Below, piece by piece: positions 17,858-26,005 of a stretch of DNA of 64,000 nucleotides. The notes beneath the pieces are model-generated. The model worked only from the letters and a program-made list of their open reading frames with translations, had not been told where the DNA came from and made no database searches. This DNA comes from Paenibacillus abyssi (lineage in GTDB: Bacteria; Bacillota; Bacilli; Paenibacillales; Paenibacillaceae), in the NCBI RefSeq assembly GCF_014640295.1, contig NZ_BMGR01000018.1, forward strand, positions 54,104 to 118,103, written 5' to 3'. Each line of letters opens with the position of its first letter. Positions within the stretch are counted from its first letter, which is position 1. Made by a program: the position numbers and the translations under genes.

Positions 17858-18562
17858 ATGTCAGAAAACAAACAAACTAGAATTTTTGAACAAGTGCTGG
17901 AACAAATTCACCATTACATAACGTCCCGAAATCTCGTACCGGGCGATAAGTTAATGACTGAACGCGAAATGGCTGCTTTTTTACAGGTGAGCAGATCATC
18001 GGTGAGGGAAGCGCTGCGCATATTGGAGATGTTTGATGTCATCGAATCCAAACCCGGAGAAGGCACGATTCTCAAAGCCCCTCATGTTCCGACTATATTC
18101 ACGAACATAATGCCGTTTTTCTTGATACCTGAGGAAAGGTCAATTGAACTTCTTGAATCAAGGAAGGTCATTGAAACGGGTCTTGTTAAATTAGCAGCGG
18201 AACGGAGGAAGGATGAAGATATCCGACAGATGCAGGATGCAGTCGAACGCATGTTTACAACCGATGATCTGCAGGTGATGATCCAGGCTGACGTTGATTT
18301 CCACATCTCTCTTGCAAAAGCTGCATATAACCATACCTTATCCGAGCTGCTGGGGTTCATTTCGGATTTGATCAGTAATAATTTGTATTCGACACGAATT
18401 AGAACCCATGTCATTGAAGGGGTAAATACAGAATTTGCCAGGCAGCATCAAGCGATATTACAAGCTATAGTGAAGCAGGACAGCAGTCTTGCAGCGCAGG
18501 AAATGGAGGAGCATATCGAGCATCATATTAGGTTGGTGAAATCGTTGGAATCCAAACTATAA
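17858..18562 (+). CDS. FadR-subfamily GntR transcription regulator
   Basis: A 234-residue repressor-type regulator. ATG 17858 is preferred over GTG 17849, which overlaps the AAAAGG ribosome site. Residues 8-75 form the winged helix (LVPGDKLMTEREMAAFLQVSRSSVREALRILE), and the rest is an all-helical FCD ligand domain with candidate metal/ligand residues Asp and His in DVDFHISLAKAAYNH and a late EHIEHHIRL. FCD proteins usually bind carboxylates. It lies directly before the acetamidase/nitrile hydratase array, whose promoter carries a FadR-type palindrome at 18756. Repression relieved by an acid product of nitrile or amide hydrolysis is a plausible inference. Confidence 0.9.
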   Translation: MSENKQTRIFEQVLEQIHHYITSRNLVPGDKLMTEREMAAFLQVSRSSVREALRILEMFDVIESKPGEGTILKAPHVPTIFTNIMPFFLIPEERSIELLESRKVIETGLVKLAAERRKDEDIRQMQDAVERMFTTDDLQVMIQADVDFHISLAKAAYNHTLSELLGFISDLISNNLYSTRIRTHVIEGVNTEFARQHQAILQAIVKQDSSLAAQEMEEHIEHHIRLVKSLESKL

Positions 18563-18570
18563 GCTGCACT

Positions 18571-18595
18571 AAAAGACCTGAAAAGGTCTTTTTTT
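18571..18595 (+). terminator. Rho-independent terminator after GntR gene
   Basis: AAAGACCT (18572-18579) pairs with AGGTCTTT (18584-18591) around GAAA, followed by a T-run. It isolates the regulator transcript from the nitrile/cobalt array. Confidence 0.85.
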
Positions 18596-18712
18596 GTTGT
18601 CTCATTATACTAGAATGGCAACAAAAATTACATAAACCAAGGGATATAGGAATAATATTCCTGAATCTCGATAGAAATTTAATTTAGGTGTTATATAAAT
18701 TAACATTTATGC

Positions 18713-18741
18713 TATTCAAATTATTTTTTTGGTGTTATAAT
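18713..18741 (+). promoter_or_regulatory. Promoter of the nitrile/amide-cobalt array
   Basis: A perfect -10 TATAAT (18736-18741) has TATTCA (18713-18718) at a 17-base spacing, a poor -35. A-T-rich sequence precedes it. The GntR-type palindrome lies 15 bases after the -10, over the expected start site. Confidence 0.55.
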
Positions 18742-18755
18742 GACATGCATGGGGC

Positions 18756-18766
18756 TGGTCAGACCA
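18756..18766 (+). promoter_or_regulatory. FadR/GntR-type operator
   Basis: TGGTCAGACCA is a perfect palindrome around a central A and matches the TGGTCNGACCA form known for FadR-subfamily GntR regulators such as LldR and PdhR. It overlaps the predicted transcription start of the acetamidase-led array, so binding would repress. The regulator encoded at 17858 is the obvious candidate. Confidence 0.7.
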
Positions 18767-18858
18767 GGTATGTTACGTAGATGAACGCAATATGTGATAT
18801 AACCCTACAATGAAATTTGCTTTTTAATATTTTTAATTTTGAAAGGAAGTCGATTTTT

Positions 18859-19776
18859 TTGAAAGAAATCAGACAGCCGGGAGCGCATAGTTATGTTTTC
18901 AGTCGTTATTTGGAGCCCATTGCCAAGGTGAATCCAGGAGAGGAAGTCGCTATCTTTACAAAGGACGCCTTTGAGGATCGCATCACGAAGGCAACAGACA
19001 TAGCTTCGGAAATTTTGGGCAGGTATTTGAATCCCCAAACGGGACCGATTTTCGTAGAAGGGGCTGAGCCGGGCGATACGCTGGCCGTACATATTATCGA
19101 TATTGAACCGACCCGCGATTATGCGGTCAGCGTGCACCTGCCGAACTTTGGCGGATTAACGGGAACGGAAATCACCAGAATGTTGAATGAACCGCTCCCG
19201 GAGAAAGTGTTTATGTATCAGCTTGCCGACGGCATGTTAACCTGCAATGAACGACTCAGCTTTCCTTGGCGGCCATTTTTAGGGACGATCGGAACGGCCC
19301 CGGATCTGGAGGCGGTATCCGCTCTGACGCCGGCCGAGCACGGTGGAAATATGGATGTGCCCGAGACCAAGCCCGGAAACATCGTATATTTGCCGGTAAA
19401 GGTGCCTGGGGCTTACTTTTACACAGGAGACTGCCATGCCGGCCAAGGCGATGGGGAGCTGTGCGGAACGGCACTGGAGATATCGGCTAAAGTCACTTTG
19501 AAATTTGAATTGATCAAGGGCAAGGAAATCAAATGGCCGCGGATTGAAAGTCCGACCGAATATATGGTTGTAGGCAGCGCAAGGCCGATGGAGGATGCGG
19601 CGCGTATCGCATACGCGGAGCTGATCGGCTGGATGGTGGAACTCGGCTGGGATAAATGGGAAGCCTATCAGGCCTTGACTCAAATCGGCAAGCTCCATGT
19701 CGGAAATATGGTCGACACCTACTATTCGCTGGTAGCGAAAATAGACAAGAAATACGCACTGTCCGCGTCTAAATAA
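18859..19776 (+). CDS. Acetamidase/formamidase family protein
   Basis: A 305-residue amide hydrolase of the FmdA/AmdA family, which releases ammonia and a carboxylate from short amides. TTG 18859 follows GAAAGGAAG at good spacing; upstream ATG 18817 lacks a site. Recognisable segments are GPIFVEGAEPGDTLAVHI, the FGGLTGTEIT region and PGAYFYTGDCHAGQGDGELCG, which carries conserved acidic and His residues. As first gene of the nitrile hydratase array it would take the amide made by that enzyme to the acid. The substrate range is inferred from context. Confidence 0.88.
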   Translation: MKEIRQPGAHSYVFSRYLEPIAKVNPGEEVAIFTKDAFEDRITKATDIASEILGRYLNPQTGPIFVEGAEPGDTLAVHIIDIEPTRDYAVSVHLPNFGGLTGTEITRMLNEPLPEKVFMYQLADGMLTCNERLSFPWRPFLGTIGTAPDLEAVSALTPAEHGGNMDVPETKPGNIVYLPVKVPGAYFYTGDCHAGQGDGELCGTALEISAKVTLKFELIKGKEIKWPRIESPTEYMVVGSARPMEDAARIAYAELIGWMVELGWDKWEAYQALTQIGKLHVGNMVDTYYSLVAKIDKKYALSASK

Positions 19777-19803
19777 AACATCGTATGAACTGGAGGGGTT
19801 TAT

Positions 19804-20784
19804 ATGGCAATTGGCCGAAAGGGAAAAATTCCCGCGACGATAATTACCGGATTCTTGGGTGCAGGAAAGACAACACTATTAAACCGTATCTTATCGGATA
19901 GCCCCGGCAAAAAAATCGCCGTCATTATTAATGAATTCGGGGAAATCGGGATCGATAATCAGTTGGTCATTGAATCCAAGGAAGAAGTCATTGAGATGAA
20001 TAACGGATGTATATGCTGCACTGTACGGGGCGATTTAATCCGTATCGTCGGGACGATGGTGGAGAATGGCGACGCATATGATCACATCATTGTTGAAACG
20101 ACAGGTTTGGCAGATCCGGCCCCGGTTCTTCAATCCTTTATCGTAGACGATGTTATGCGGGCGAACACGCAGCTCAACGCGGTGATTACCGTAGTGGATT
20201 CCAAACACATTGTGCAGCACTGGGATTCCACGGAAGTCGAAGAGCAGCTGGCCTTCGCCGACGTGATCCTGTTGAACAAGACGGATCTGGTTGCTCCGCA
20301 GGATCTGGATGAACTTGCGCAGCGCATTACAAAGATGAACGCAATGGCCGATATCCTGCGTTCAGAGAATTGTGAACTGGATGCCGGGTCCCTGCTGCAT
20401 CTCGGAAAATTCGATCTGCAGAACGCGCTTTCCGTTGATCCGAACTTTTTGTCCGAGGATGCGCATGAGCACGACACATCCGTCTACTCCATATCCATTG
20501 CCGAACAGGGCGCAATCGACAGCGATAAGCTGTCCAGATGGCTGCTGGAATTTCTGCAGGCCAATGGCAACGATATTTATCGCATGAAAGGTGTACTGAA
20601 TATCGATGATGAAGATCGCCGCTATGTTTTTCAAGGTGTTCATATGACACTGGACGGCCGTCCGGGGCGTCCTTGGGGCCCGGGTGAACTGCGAAGGAAT
20701 GAGCTGGTATTCATCGGCCGCAATCTTGATGAGAAGGCGATCCGAGAGGGGGTGATATCCTGCCTGGCAAATGTGGTTGTTTAA
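19804..20784 (+). CDS. CobW/P47K GTPase, metal-centre maturation factor
   Basis: A 326-residue G3E GTPase. It shows P-loop GFLGAGKTT (16-24), the metal-binding CxCC motif in NGCICCTVRGDL (Cys69, 71, 72), the ETTGLADP switch (98 onwards) and NKTD (158-161), then a C-terminal CobW_C domain. G3E proteins insert or deliver metals; P47K homologues activate iron-type nitrile hydratases, and others serve cobalt enzymes. Placement before cobalt-type nitrile hydratase subunits suggests a cobalt chaperone or insertase for that enzyme. It begins 27 bases after the acetamidase stop. Confidence 0.9.
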   Translation: MAIGRKGKIPATIITGFLGAGKTTLLNRILSDSPGKKIAVIINEFGEIGIDNQLVIESKEEVIEMNNGCICCTVRGDLIRIVGTMVENGDAYDHIIVETTGLADPAPVLQSFIVDDVMRANTQLNAVITVVDSKHIVQHWDSTEVEEQLAFADVILLNKTDLVAPQDLDELAQRITKMNAMADILRSENCELDAGSLLHLGKFDLQNALSVDPNFLSEDAHEHDTSVYSISIAEQGAIDSDKLSRWLLEFLQANGNDIYRMKGVLNIDDEDRRYVFQGVHMTLDGRPGRPWGPGELRRNELVFIGRNLDEKAIREGVISCLANVVV

Positions 20785-20821
20785 ATGAGGGTTGAGTATT
20801 AGGAGAGGAGGAGAACCTTGC

Positions 20822-21352
20822 ATGAAGCAGCTGCAGGCTTATAGTATCAGCATTGGTATATTAGGTGCCATTGATACCTATTTGACAGCAACCATCCTGC
20901 CGGTCCCCGTTTGGGTTACTTTTATCGCTTGGGCGTCATTCTTTATTGTCGGCGGCAAGCTGGCCGGATTGAAACGAAGCGTCGTCTCCAATCTGGCTGG
21001 TGTGCTTATCGCTTCCTGCACACTGCTTATCATTTCGGTGATGGGAGGCAGCCCCCTTATTGCGGCGATCTGTGTAGGGATCGGCAGTGCGGCCATGGTT
21101 CAGGCATCCAAGATCCCGCTGCTGTCTATTCTGCCGGCTATAGTCTGGGGCTTTGCTTCGACGGTATCTACTATGGTGGCAACAGACGTGCCGATGACAT
21201 CTCTAGGATGGAACAATCCAGGATTAGTTGCGGCAGCAGGCGTTATTGTAGGCGGTCTGTTCGGCTATGTATCCGAAATATGGGGAGATTCGATGACCAA
21301 GAAGCAAACTGTGCCAACACCGGCAGCTTCGCATTCATCTGGTTCTGTATGA
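20822..21352 (+). CDS. DUF1097-like integral membrane protein
   Basis: A 176-residue protein made of about five to six hydrophobic helices, starting at ATG 20822 after GGAGAGGAGGAG. The pattern (WVTFIAWASFFIVGG near the start, VVSNLAGVLIAS, a late GGLFGYVSEIWGD) resembles DUF1097 membrane proteins, whose function is not established. Its place between the metal chaperone and the nitrile hydratase genes suggests passage of a nitrile, amide, acid product or metal, but this is inference only. Confidence 0.7.
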   Translation: MKQLQAYSISIGILGAIDTYLTATILPVPVWVTFIAWASFFIVGGKLAGLKRSVVSNLAGVLIASCTLLIISVMGGSPLIAAICVGIGSAAMVQASKIPLLSILPAIVWGFASTVSTMVATDVPMTSLGWNNPGLVAAAGVIVGGLFGYVSEIWGDSMTKKQTVPTPAASHSSGSV

Positions 21353-21382
21353 CCGAGTTCATAACTATGAGGAGGTTATTCC

Positions 21383-22111
21383 ATGAAATTACAACAATAT
21401 CTTGGAGGCTTGGAAGGACTTAACGACCCGATTGATTTTGATACGAGAGTATTTGCAGAGCCATGGGAGAAGCGGATTTTTGCGATCCATGTATCGATGA
21501 TGGGGCTAAGCAATCATTTGGAAGGGATACAGGATATACCTTCAAACTTCGACAGCAAATATACTTGGGCGGACCTGCGGGAACGCGCCGAGTCCATGCA
21601 TCCGTTCGATTATTTCAAGTTCCGGTACTATGAGAAATGGGTTGGCGGCGTAGCAGACTTCCTGATTAAAGGAGGCTACATTAACGAAGAAGAATGGGAC
21701 GCAAAAACGGCAGTGTATTTGAATAATGCCGATGAGCAGCTTCCTTCCGTATCCGAACCGGCCATCGATCACCAAGTGATTGAATACCTGCGCAAAGGAG
21801 ATTCGCTGTACCGTGAGAGTGACCGCAAACCACAGTTCAGTGCAGGAGAAACCGTGCTGGTAAGAAATAATCATGTAATGCTTCACACGCGTCTCCCTGG
21901 TTTTGTGCGTTCGCAAAAAGGCGTGATTGAAATTGTGTATGAAGGAAACTATACGTATCCAAATTCAACGGGTACCGATGGGATTGGCGAGCCGATGCCG
22001 GTCTATTGCGTCCGGTTCGACCCGAAGGATATCTGGGGCGAGCATGTAGAGTCCAAATCAATGATCTATGTCGATATCTATGAAGCGTATATGGACAAAC
22101 TGGCGCAATAA
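21383..22111 (+). CDS. nthB: Nitrile hydratase beta subunit
   Basis: A 242-residue subunit of nitrile hydratase, which hydrates R-CN to the amide in the cytoplasm. The N-terminal helical domain carries the family's pattern (WEKRIFAIHVSMMG, HPFDYFKFRYYEKW), and the C-terminal SH3-like barrel begins with QFSAGETVLVRNN and ends with DPKDIWGEHVESKS. Beta lies before alpha, the order usual in cobalt-type enzymes. GAGGAGG precedes the ATG. It forms the alpha-beta heterodimer with the product of the next gene. Confidence 0.95.
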   Translation: MKLQQYLGGLEGLNDPIDFDTRVFAEPWEKRIFAIHVSMMGLSNHLEGIQDIPSNFDSKYTWADLRERAESMHPFDYFKFRYYEKWVGGVADFLIKGGYINEEEWDAKTAVYLNNADEQLPSVSEPAIDHQVIEYLRKGDSLYRESDRKPQFSAGETVLVRNNHVMLHTRLPGFVRSQKGVIEIVYEGNYTYPNSTGTDGIGEPMPVYCVRFDPKDIWGEHVESKSMIYVDIYEAYMDKLAQ

Positions 22112-22140
22112 GCTTACCAAATCGAATGGAGGGCTAACAA

Positions 22141-22758
22141 ATGAGTGAACGTTTTAAATATGTAGAAGATCGGGAAATGTTTAGTGCCGCAAGGGTGAAA
22201 GCGCTGGAAGCCTTGCTTATTGAGAAAGGAATCATTAGCAGCGAAGCTGTCGACAAAGTCATTGGTTACTTCGAAACAGATATGGGCCCTTTCAATGGCG
22301 CCAAGGTTGTCGCCAGAGCATGGGTTGATCCGGAATACAAAGCCCGCTTGCTGAAAGACACGCCTGCAGCAGTCGCTGAAATGAACTTTCCCCGGGGCAT
22401 GACCGGTGTAGAGGGAGAAGAGATGAAGGCGGTTGAAAACACCTCTGATGTACATAATCTTATCGTCTGTACGCTTTGCTCCTGTTATCCTTGGCCGCTT
22501 TTGGGTCTGCCTCCTTATTGGTTCAAGGATCCAAGCTTCCGTGCGAGATCGGTTCGTGAGCCGCGGGCTGTGCTGAAAGAATTCGGACTTGAGCTTGATG
22601 ATTCCGTTGAAGTGCGTGTATGGGACAGCAGCGCACAGATCCGCTATTTCGTTCTTCCGGAAAGACCGGCCGGAACGGAAGGTTTTACGGAAGAGCAGCT
22701 TGCGGCATTATTGACGCCGGAAGCGATGCAGGGCGCTGCCAAAGTTAAAGTCGGCTAA
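22141..22758 (+). CDS. nthA: Nitrile hydratase alpha subunit, cobalt type
   Basis: A 205-residue catalytic subunit. The metal-binding claw is [10 protein letters not shown] with Cys110, Cys113, Ser114 and Cys115; two of these cysteines are normally oxidised in mature enzyme. Thr in CTLCSC is the hallmark of the non-corrin Co(III) class, while Fe enzymes have Ser. The downstream region ([26 protein letters not shown]) is standard. The gene follows nthB by 29 bases and is followed at once by the accessory gene. Cobalt use fits the CbiMNQO genes that follow. Confidence 0.96.
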   Translation: MSERFKYVEDREMFSAARVKALEALLIEKGIISSEAVDKVIGYFETDMGPFNGAKVVARAWVDPEYKARLLKDTPAAVAEMNFPRGMTGVEGEEMKAVENTSDVHNLIVCTLCSCYPWPLLGLPPYWFKDPSFRARSVREPRAVLKEFGLELDDSVEVRVWDSSAQIRYFVLPERPAGTEGFTEEQLAALLTPEAMQGAAKVKVG

Positions 22759-22780
22759 GTGCCGTTCACAGGAGGTAGGT

Positions 22781-23128
22781 ATGATAACTAAATTTGAACA
22801 TTTCGCCGCTTCGAGTCTTATGGGAGGCAGTGAGACGCTCCCGCGCAGCAATGGGGATCTGCTGTTCAAGAAGCTATGGGAAGACCGGGCCATGGGCTTG
22901 GCAATCACATTGTCCAAGAAAGGGCATTACGAATGGGAAAGCTTCCGTCAGGAACTGATTACCTCCATTGCCGAATGGGAAGCCAGTCACTGCAAGGATG
23001 ACCCAAGCTGGGATTATTATGAGAGATGGCTTCTTGCACTCGAACGTATCGTAATCGATTCCTCCATTATCAGCAGTGAGGAATGGGATTCCAAAACGAA
23101 AGAACTGCTCAATGAGAAGTGTCTCTAG
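22781..23128 (+). CDS. Nitrile hydratase accessory/activator protein (p14K, beta-homologous)
   Basis: A 115-residue protein resembling the N-terminal helical half of the beta subunit: LFKKLWEDRAMGLAITLSKKGHYEW, DPSWDYYERWLLALERI, then a short C-terminus. In cobalt nitrile hydratases such a protein (p14K/NhlE/NhhG type) forms a complex with alpha and swaps cobalt-loaded alpha into the final enzyme. Start ATG 22781 follows CAGGAGGTAGGT. The array also holds a P47K-type GTPase, so both known kinds of maturation factor are present. Confidence 0.88.
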   Translation: MITKFEHFAASSLMGGSETLPRSNGDLLFKKLWEDRAMGLAITLSKKGHYEWESFRQELITSIAEWEASHCKDDPSWDYYERWLLALERIVIDSSIISSEEWDSKTKELLNEKCL

Positions 23129-23160
23129 AAGATCTGTCCGTTCTAACGATTTATAAGTAA

Positions 23161-23207
23161 ATGGGACAAGCATCCTGCTGCCGGCGCAGACAGGATGCTT
23201 GTCCCAT
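23161..23207 (+). other. Perfect 17-bp inverted repeat between nitrile hydratase and cobalt-transport genes
   Basis: ATGGGACAAGCATCCTG (23161-23177) and its exact complement CAGGATGCTTGTCCCAT (23191-23207) enclose a 13-base loop. No T-run follows, so it is not a classical terminator. It may set a message end, a pause site or relative expression. The 187-base gap shows no cobalamin-riboswitch B12 box. Confidence 0.7.
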
Positions 23208-23315
23208 GGCGCCTTACCGCTCAAGCGTAACGATGAATAACGGAGGATGACACATAACGCAACCGCTATTTTTAACTCGTTGCGGCTGCGGCAATACAAA
23301 AGGAGAGAGGTAAGC

Positions 23316-24083
23316 GTGAAACTAAACAACCTGAAGAAATTTTTGGCTTTGGTCGCGGGATTAACGATGTATCTGGCGATTAACGATCCGCAAACAGCGC
23401 ATGCCATGCATATCATGGAAGGTTTTATTTCACCCGGATGGGCATTGTTCTGGTGGGCTGCATTTATTCCATTCTTTCTGCTTGGTGTCCGCCGTTTAAT
23501 CCGGATTACCCGGGAGGCGCCCCAACTAAAGCTGCTGCTTGGCCTTGCGGGAGCATTCACTTTTGTATTGTCGGCTCTGAAAATACCGTCTATTACCGGA
23601 AGCAGTTCACATCCGACAGGCACAGGCCTTGGAACGGTGATGTTCGGTCCGCTGCCGATGAGTGTCCTGGGCTCGATCGTTCTCCTGTTTCAAGCCGTAT
23701 TGCTTGCCCATGGCGGTCTCTCCACTCTCGGCGCCAATGCGTTCTCTATGGCGGTTGCAGGGCCATTCGCAGGATATGCTGTGTACCGGTGTATGACCAA
23801 AATAACAACGAACCAATCATGGTCTATCTTTGCTGCCGCCGCTTGTGCCAATTTGTTTACTTATGTGGTAACCTCGTTTCAATTGGCGCTTGCATTCCCT
23901 TCGGTGGAAGGCGGCATTGCCGCATCGCTGATCAAATTCGGCAGCATATTTGCGCTGACTCAAGTGCCGCTTGCCATCAGCGAGGGATTGTTGACCCTCC
24001 TGGTCTGGAATTGGTTGAAATCATTTGATTTGAAAGACATTTCCGTTCTGTCAAAGATTAATAAAGGAGCCAAAAACGTATGA
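23316..24083 (+). CDS. cbiM: Cobalt ECF transporter substrate-capture protein CbiM
   Basis: A 255-residue integral membrane S-component. GTG 23316 has AGGAGAGAGG five bases upstream and gives a signal peptide cleaved after AHA, exposing Met-His-Ile-Met-Glu-Gly, the conserved CbiM N-terminus whose Met1/His2 bind cobalt. Later segments (SSHPTGTGLGTVMFGPLPMSVLG, HGGLSTLGANAFSMAVAGPF) are diagnostic. The upstream in-frame ATG at 23247 would bury this N-terminus and is rejected. It works with CbiN, CbiQ and CbiO encoded next. Confidence 0.95.
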   Translation: MKLNNLKKFLALVAGLTMYLAINDPQTAHAMHIMEGFISPGWALFWWAAFIPFFLLGVRRLIRITREAPQLKLLLGLAGAFTFVLSALKIPSITGSSSHPTGTGLGTVMFGPLPMSVLGSIVLLFQAVLLAHGGLSTLGANAFSMAVAGPFAGYAVYRCMTKITTNQSWSIFAAAACANLFTYVVTSFQLALAFPSVEGGIAASLIKFGSIFALTQVPLAISEGLLTLLVWNWLKSFDLKDISVLSKINKGAKNV

Positions 24084-24364
24084 GCAAGCCATGGTTAAAC
24101 ATTCTGCTTGTTATAGGAATTATTCTTCTGGCAGTATTGCCCCTTCTGAGCATCAATGGAGACTTCGGGGGGGCGGACGGGAAAGCTGAAGAAATGATTC
24201 TCGCAATTAATCCGGAATACGAGCCTTGGGCAAATCCGCTGGCCGAACTGCCATCCGAGACGGAAAGCATGCTTTTTGCGCTGCAGGCTGCGATCGGTGC
24301 GGGGATCATAGGTTATGTGTTTGGTACGTTAAAAGCTGGCCGGGCAGAGAAGAAACGGTTATGA
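24080..24364 (+). CDS. cbiN: Cobalt transport protein CbiN
   Basis: A 94-residue protein with two membrane helices (about 6-24 and 66-83) joined by an extracytoplasmic loop rich in acidic residues (GADGKAEEMI, PEYEPWANPL), the standard CbiN form. The ATG overlaps the cbiM stop (ATGA). CbiN helps load Co(II) into CbiM. Confidence 0.93.
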   Translation: MSKPWLNILLVIGIILLAVLPLLSINGDFGGADGKAEEMILAINPEYEPWANPLAELPSETESMLFALQAAIGAGIIGYVFGTLKAGRAEKKRL

Positions 24365-25146
24365 TGAAGCAAATTGATTCCGTTACGTACAGCAACAGGT
24401 TCAGGCTTCTCTCACCGATGTGGAAGTGCGGCTTCGCATCCGTATTGTTTCTGTTTGCCTATCTGACAGGGCCGGTTTTGCAGGCAATGATCGTAGTCTG
24501 GATGTTGATATGGACGGTTATCTATGCCAAAGTTCCAACCGGATTATATGCTAGACTAATGCTTGTTTCTTGTTCGCTGTATGTCCTGAGTTTGCCCGCC
24601 CTTATGCTGGAATTCCGCTCCGCCGCAGCCGGGGGCCAGATTGCGCAGGGACTCTTGCTGGTCAAAACGGAGAGCTTCCTGGTTTATGTGCCCGATACAG
24701 CGTGGGGTATCGTGCTGGAAACGCTGATGAGAGTGCTTGCCTGCTTGTCGTGTATGTTTTTTGTGACGCTAACCACACCGTTTCCGGCTGTGCTTCAAGT
24801 TTTGCGTCGGCTGCGTATTCCGCTGATCGTTATTGAATTGTGTGTTATCATGTACAGGTTCATTTTTCTGCTGCTGGATACCGCCCATAACATGCTGCTT
24901 GCCCAAAGGTGCCGGGGGGGTCAGTCCGGCTTCCGGGGGAAAATACGCGACACGGCAATTTTGATCGTCCGCCTGTTTACAAAAACTATGGACAGGTACC
25001 GTAAGCTGTCTTACGGCCTTATCTCCAGGGGGTTTACGGATTCAATAACTCCGCCTCCTTATGAAAAAAGTATTGTTCCGCTGCGGTACCGGTTTGAATC
25101 GATAGCCGGAACAGCAGTGCTTTTTGTTATTAAGCTGTGGTTATAA
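24361..25146 (+). CDS. cbiQ: Cobalt ECF transporter T-component CbiQ
   Basis: A 261-residue transmembrane coupling protein. ATG 24361 overlaps the cbiN stop. It has four to five hydrophobic helices and two cytoplasmic coupling motifs of the Ala-Arg-Gly kind, here in LLAQRCRGG and YGLISRGF. It transmits ATP-driven movement to CbiM. The Arg-Gly cores are intact although the first motif lacks the usual Ala. Confidence 0.92.
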   Translation: MMKQIDSVTYSNRFRLLSPMWKCGFASVLFLFAYLTGPVLQAMIVVWMLIWTVIYAKVPTGLYARLMLVSCSLYVLSLPALMLEFRSAAAGGQIAQGLLLVKTESFLVYVPDTAWGIVLETLMRVLACLSCMFFVTLTTPFPAVLQVLRRLRIPLIVIELCVIMYRFIFLLLDTAHNMLLAQRCRGGQSGFRGKIRDTAILIVRLFTKTMDRYRKLSYGLISRGFTDSITPPPYEKSIVPLRYRFESIAGTAVLFVIKLWL

Positions 25147-25158
25147 TGGAGGGATAAG

Positions 25159-25983
25159 ATGACTGAAATGATGGAAGTTTGTAACCTGAGATACAATTAT
25201 CCCGGTCATGGGCGCGAGGTGCTTCGCGACTTGACGATCCGGATCCCGAAAAAAAAGAGAACCGCGCTATGCGGGCATAACGGTGCAGGAAAATCAACGC
25301 TGTTCATGCATATGACCGGTATCCTCCAGCCCGAGGGAGGCACTGTCAAATGGAATGGCGATCCCATATCTTACCGCAACAAAGATTTGCAATTGCTCAG
25401 AAGAAGAATCGGGCTGGTCTTTCAGGACCCTGAACAACAATTGATTATGAATACGCCTTATGAGGATATTACATACGGATTACGAAATGCCTTCCTCCCG
25501 GAAGATGAAATCCGCATGCGGTCCAACCAATTGCTGAAGCTGCTAAATTTGGAGGAATTGGCGGATGTGCCGATCCACCGTCTGAGTCTGGGGCAGAAGA
25601 AGCGGGTAGCGTTAGCCGGTGTAATGGCGCTTGAGCCGGAGCTTCTCCTTTTGGACGAGCCTGCCGCCTATCTTGATCCGGTTTCGGAGAAGCTTCTCAT
25701 GAACGAATTGAACCGGATTCACGCTGAAGGCGTGACAATAGTTATGGCGACGCATGACATGAACATCGCTTATGCCTGGGCGGACTGGCTGTGCGTCCTG
25801 CATCAAGGAAAATGTGTAATGGAGGGGACGCCGTTTGAGATATTTGAGAATGCTGCTTACATTAAAGAGCTTGGGTTGGAAACCCCTATGCTGCTCGAGG
25901 CATGGAACGCATTGCCGGCTGTTATGCGAGAAGGGAAAATACCGCCGAGGTCGCTCGAGGAGTGGAAGTTGGCTGTTGGTTAA
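25159..25983 (+). CDS. cbiO: Cobalt ECF transporter ATPase CbiO
   Basis: A 274-residue ABC ATPase with Walker A GHNGAGKST (39-47), the Q-loop VFQDPEQQL typical of ECF ATPases, signature LSLGQKKRVALAG, Walker B LLLLDEPAAYLD and the switch His in MATHDMN. Only one ATPase gene is present, so it should act as a homodimer. AUG 25159 follows GGAGGG. It powers cobalt import on the cytoplasmic side. Confidence 0.95.
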   Translation: MTEMMEVCNLRYNYPGHGREVLRDLTIRIPKKKRTALCGHNGAGKSTLFMHMTGILQPEGGTVKWNGDPISYRNKDLQLLRRRIGLVFQDPEQQLIMNTPYEDITYGLRNAFLPEDEIRMRSNQLLKLLNLEELADVPIHRLSLGQKKRVALAGVMALEPELLLLDEPAAYLDPVSEKLLMNELNRIHAEGVTIVMATHDMNIAYAWADWLCVLHQGKCVMEGTPFEIFENAAYIKELGLETPMLLEAWNALPAVMREGKIPPRSLEEWKLAVG

Positions 25984-26005
25984 TCGTGAGGAGGAGAGAT
26001 AACGG

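Noticed and set aside
23129..23315. Cobalamin riboswitch before cbiM
   Set aside because: No B12-box sequence could be found; only a plain 17-bp hairpin is visible.
23247..23315. N-terminal extension of CbiM from ATG 23247
   Set aside because: Its GGAGG directly touches the ATG, and the extension adds a polar segment before the signal peptide; GTG 23316 is better placed.
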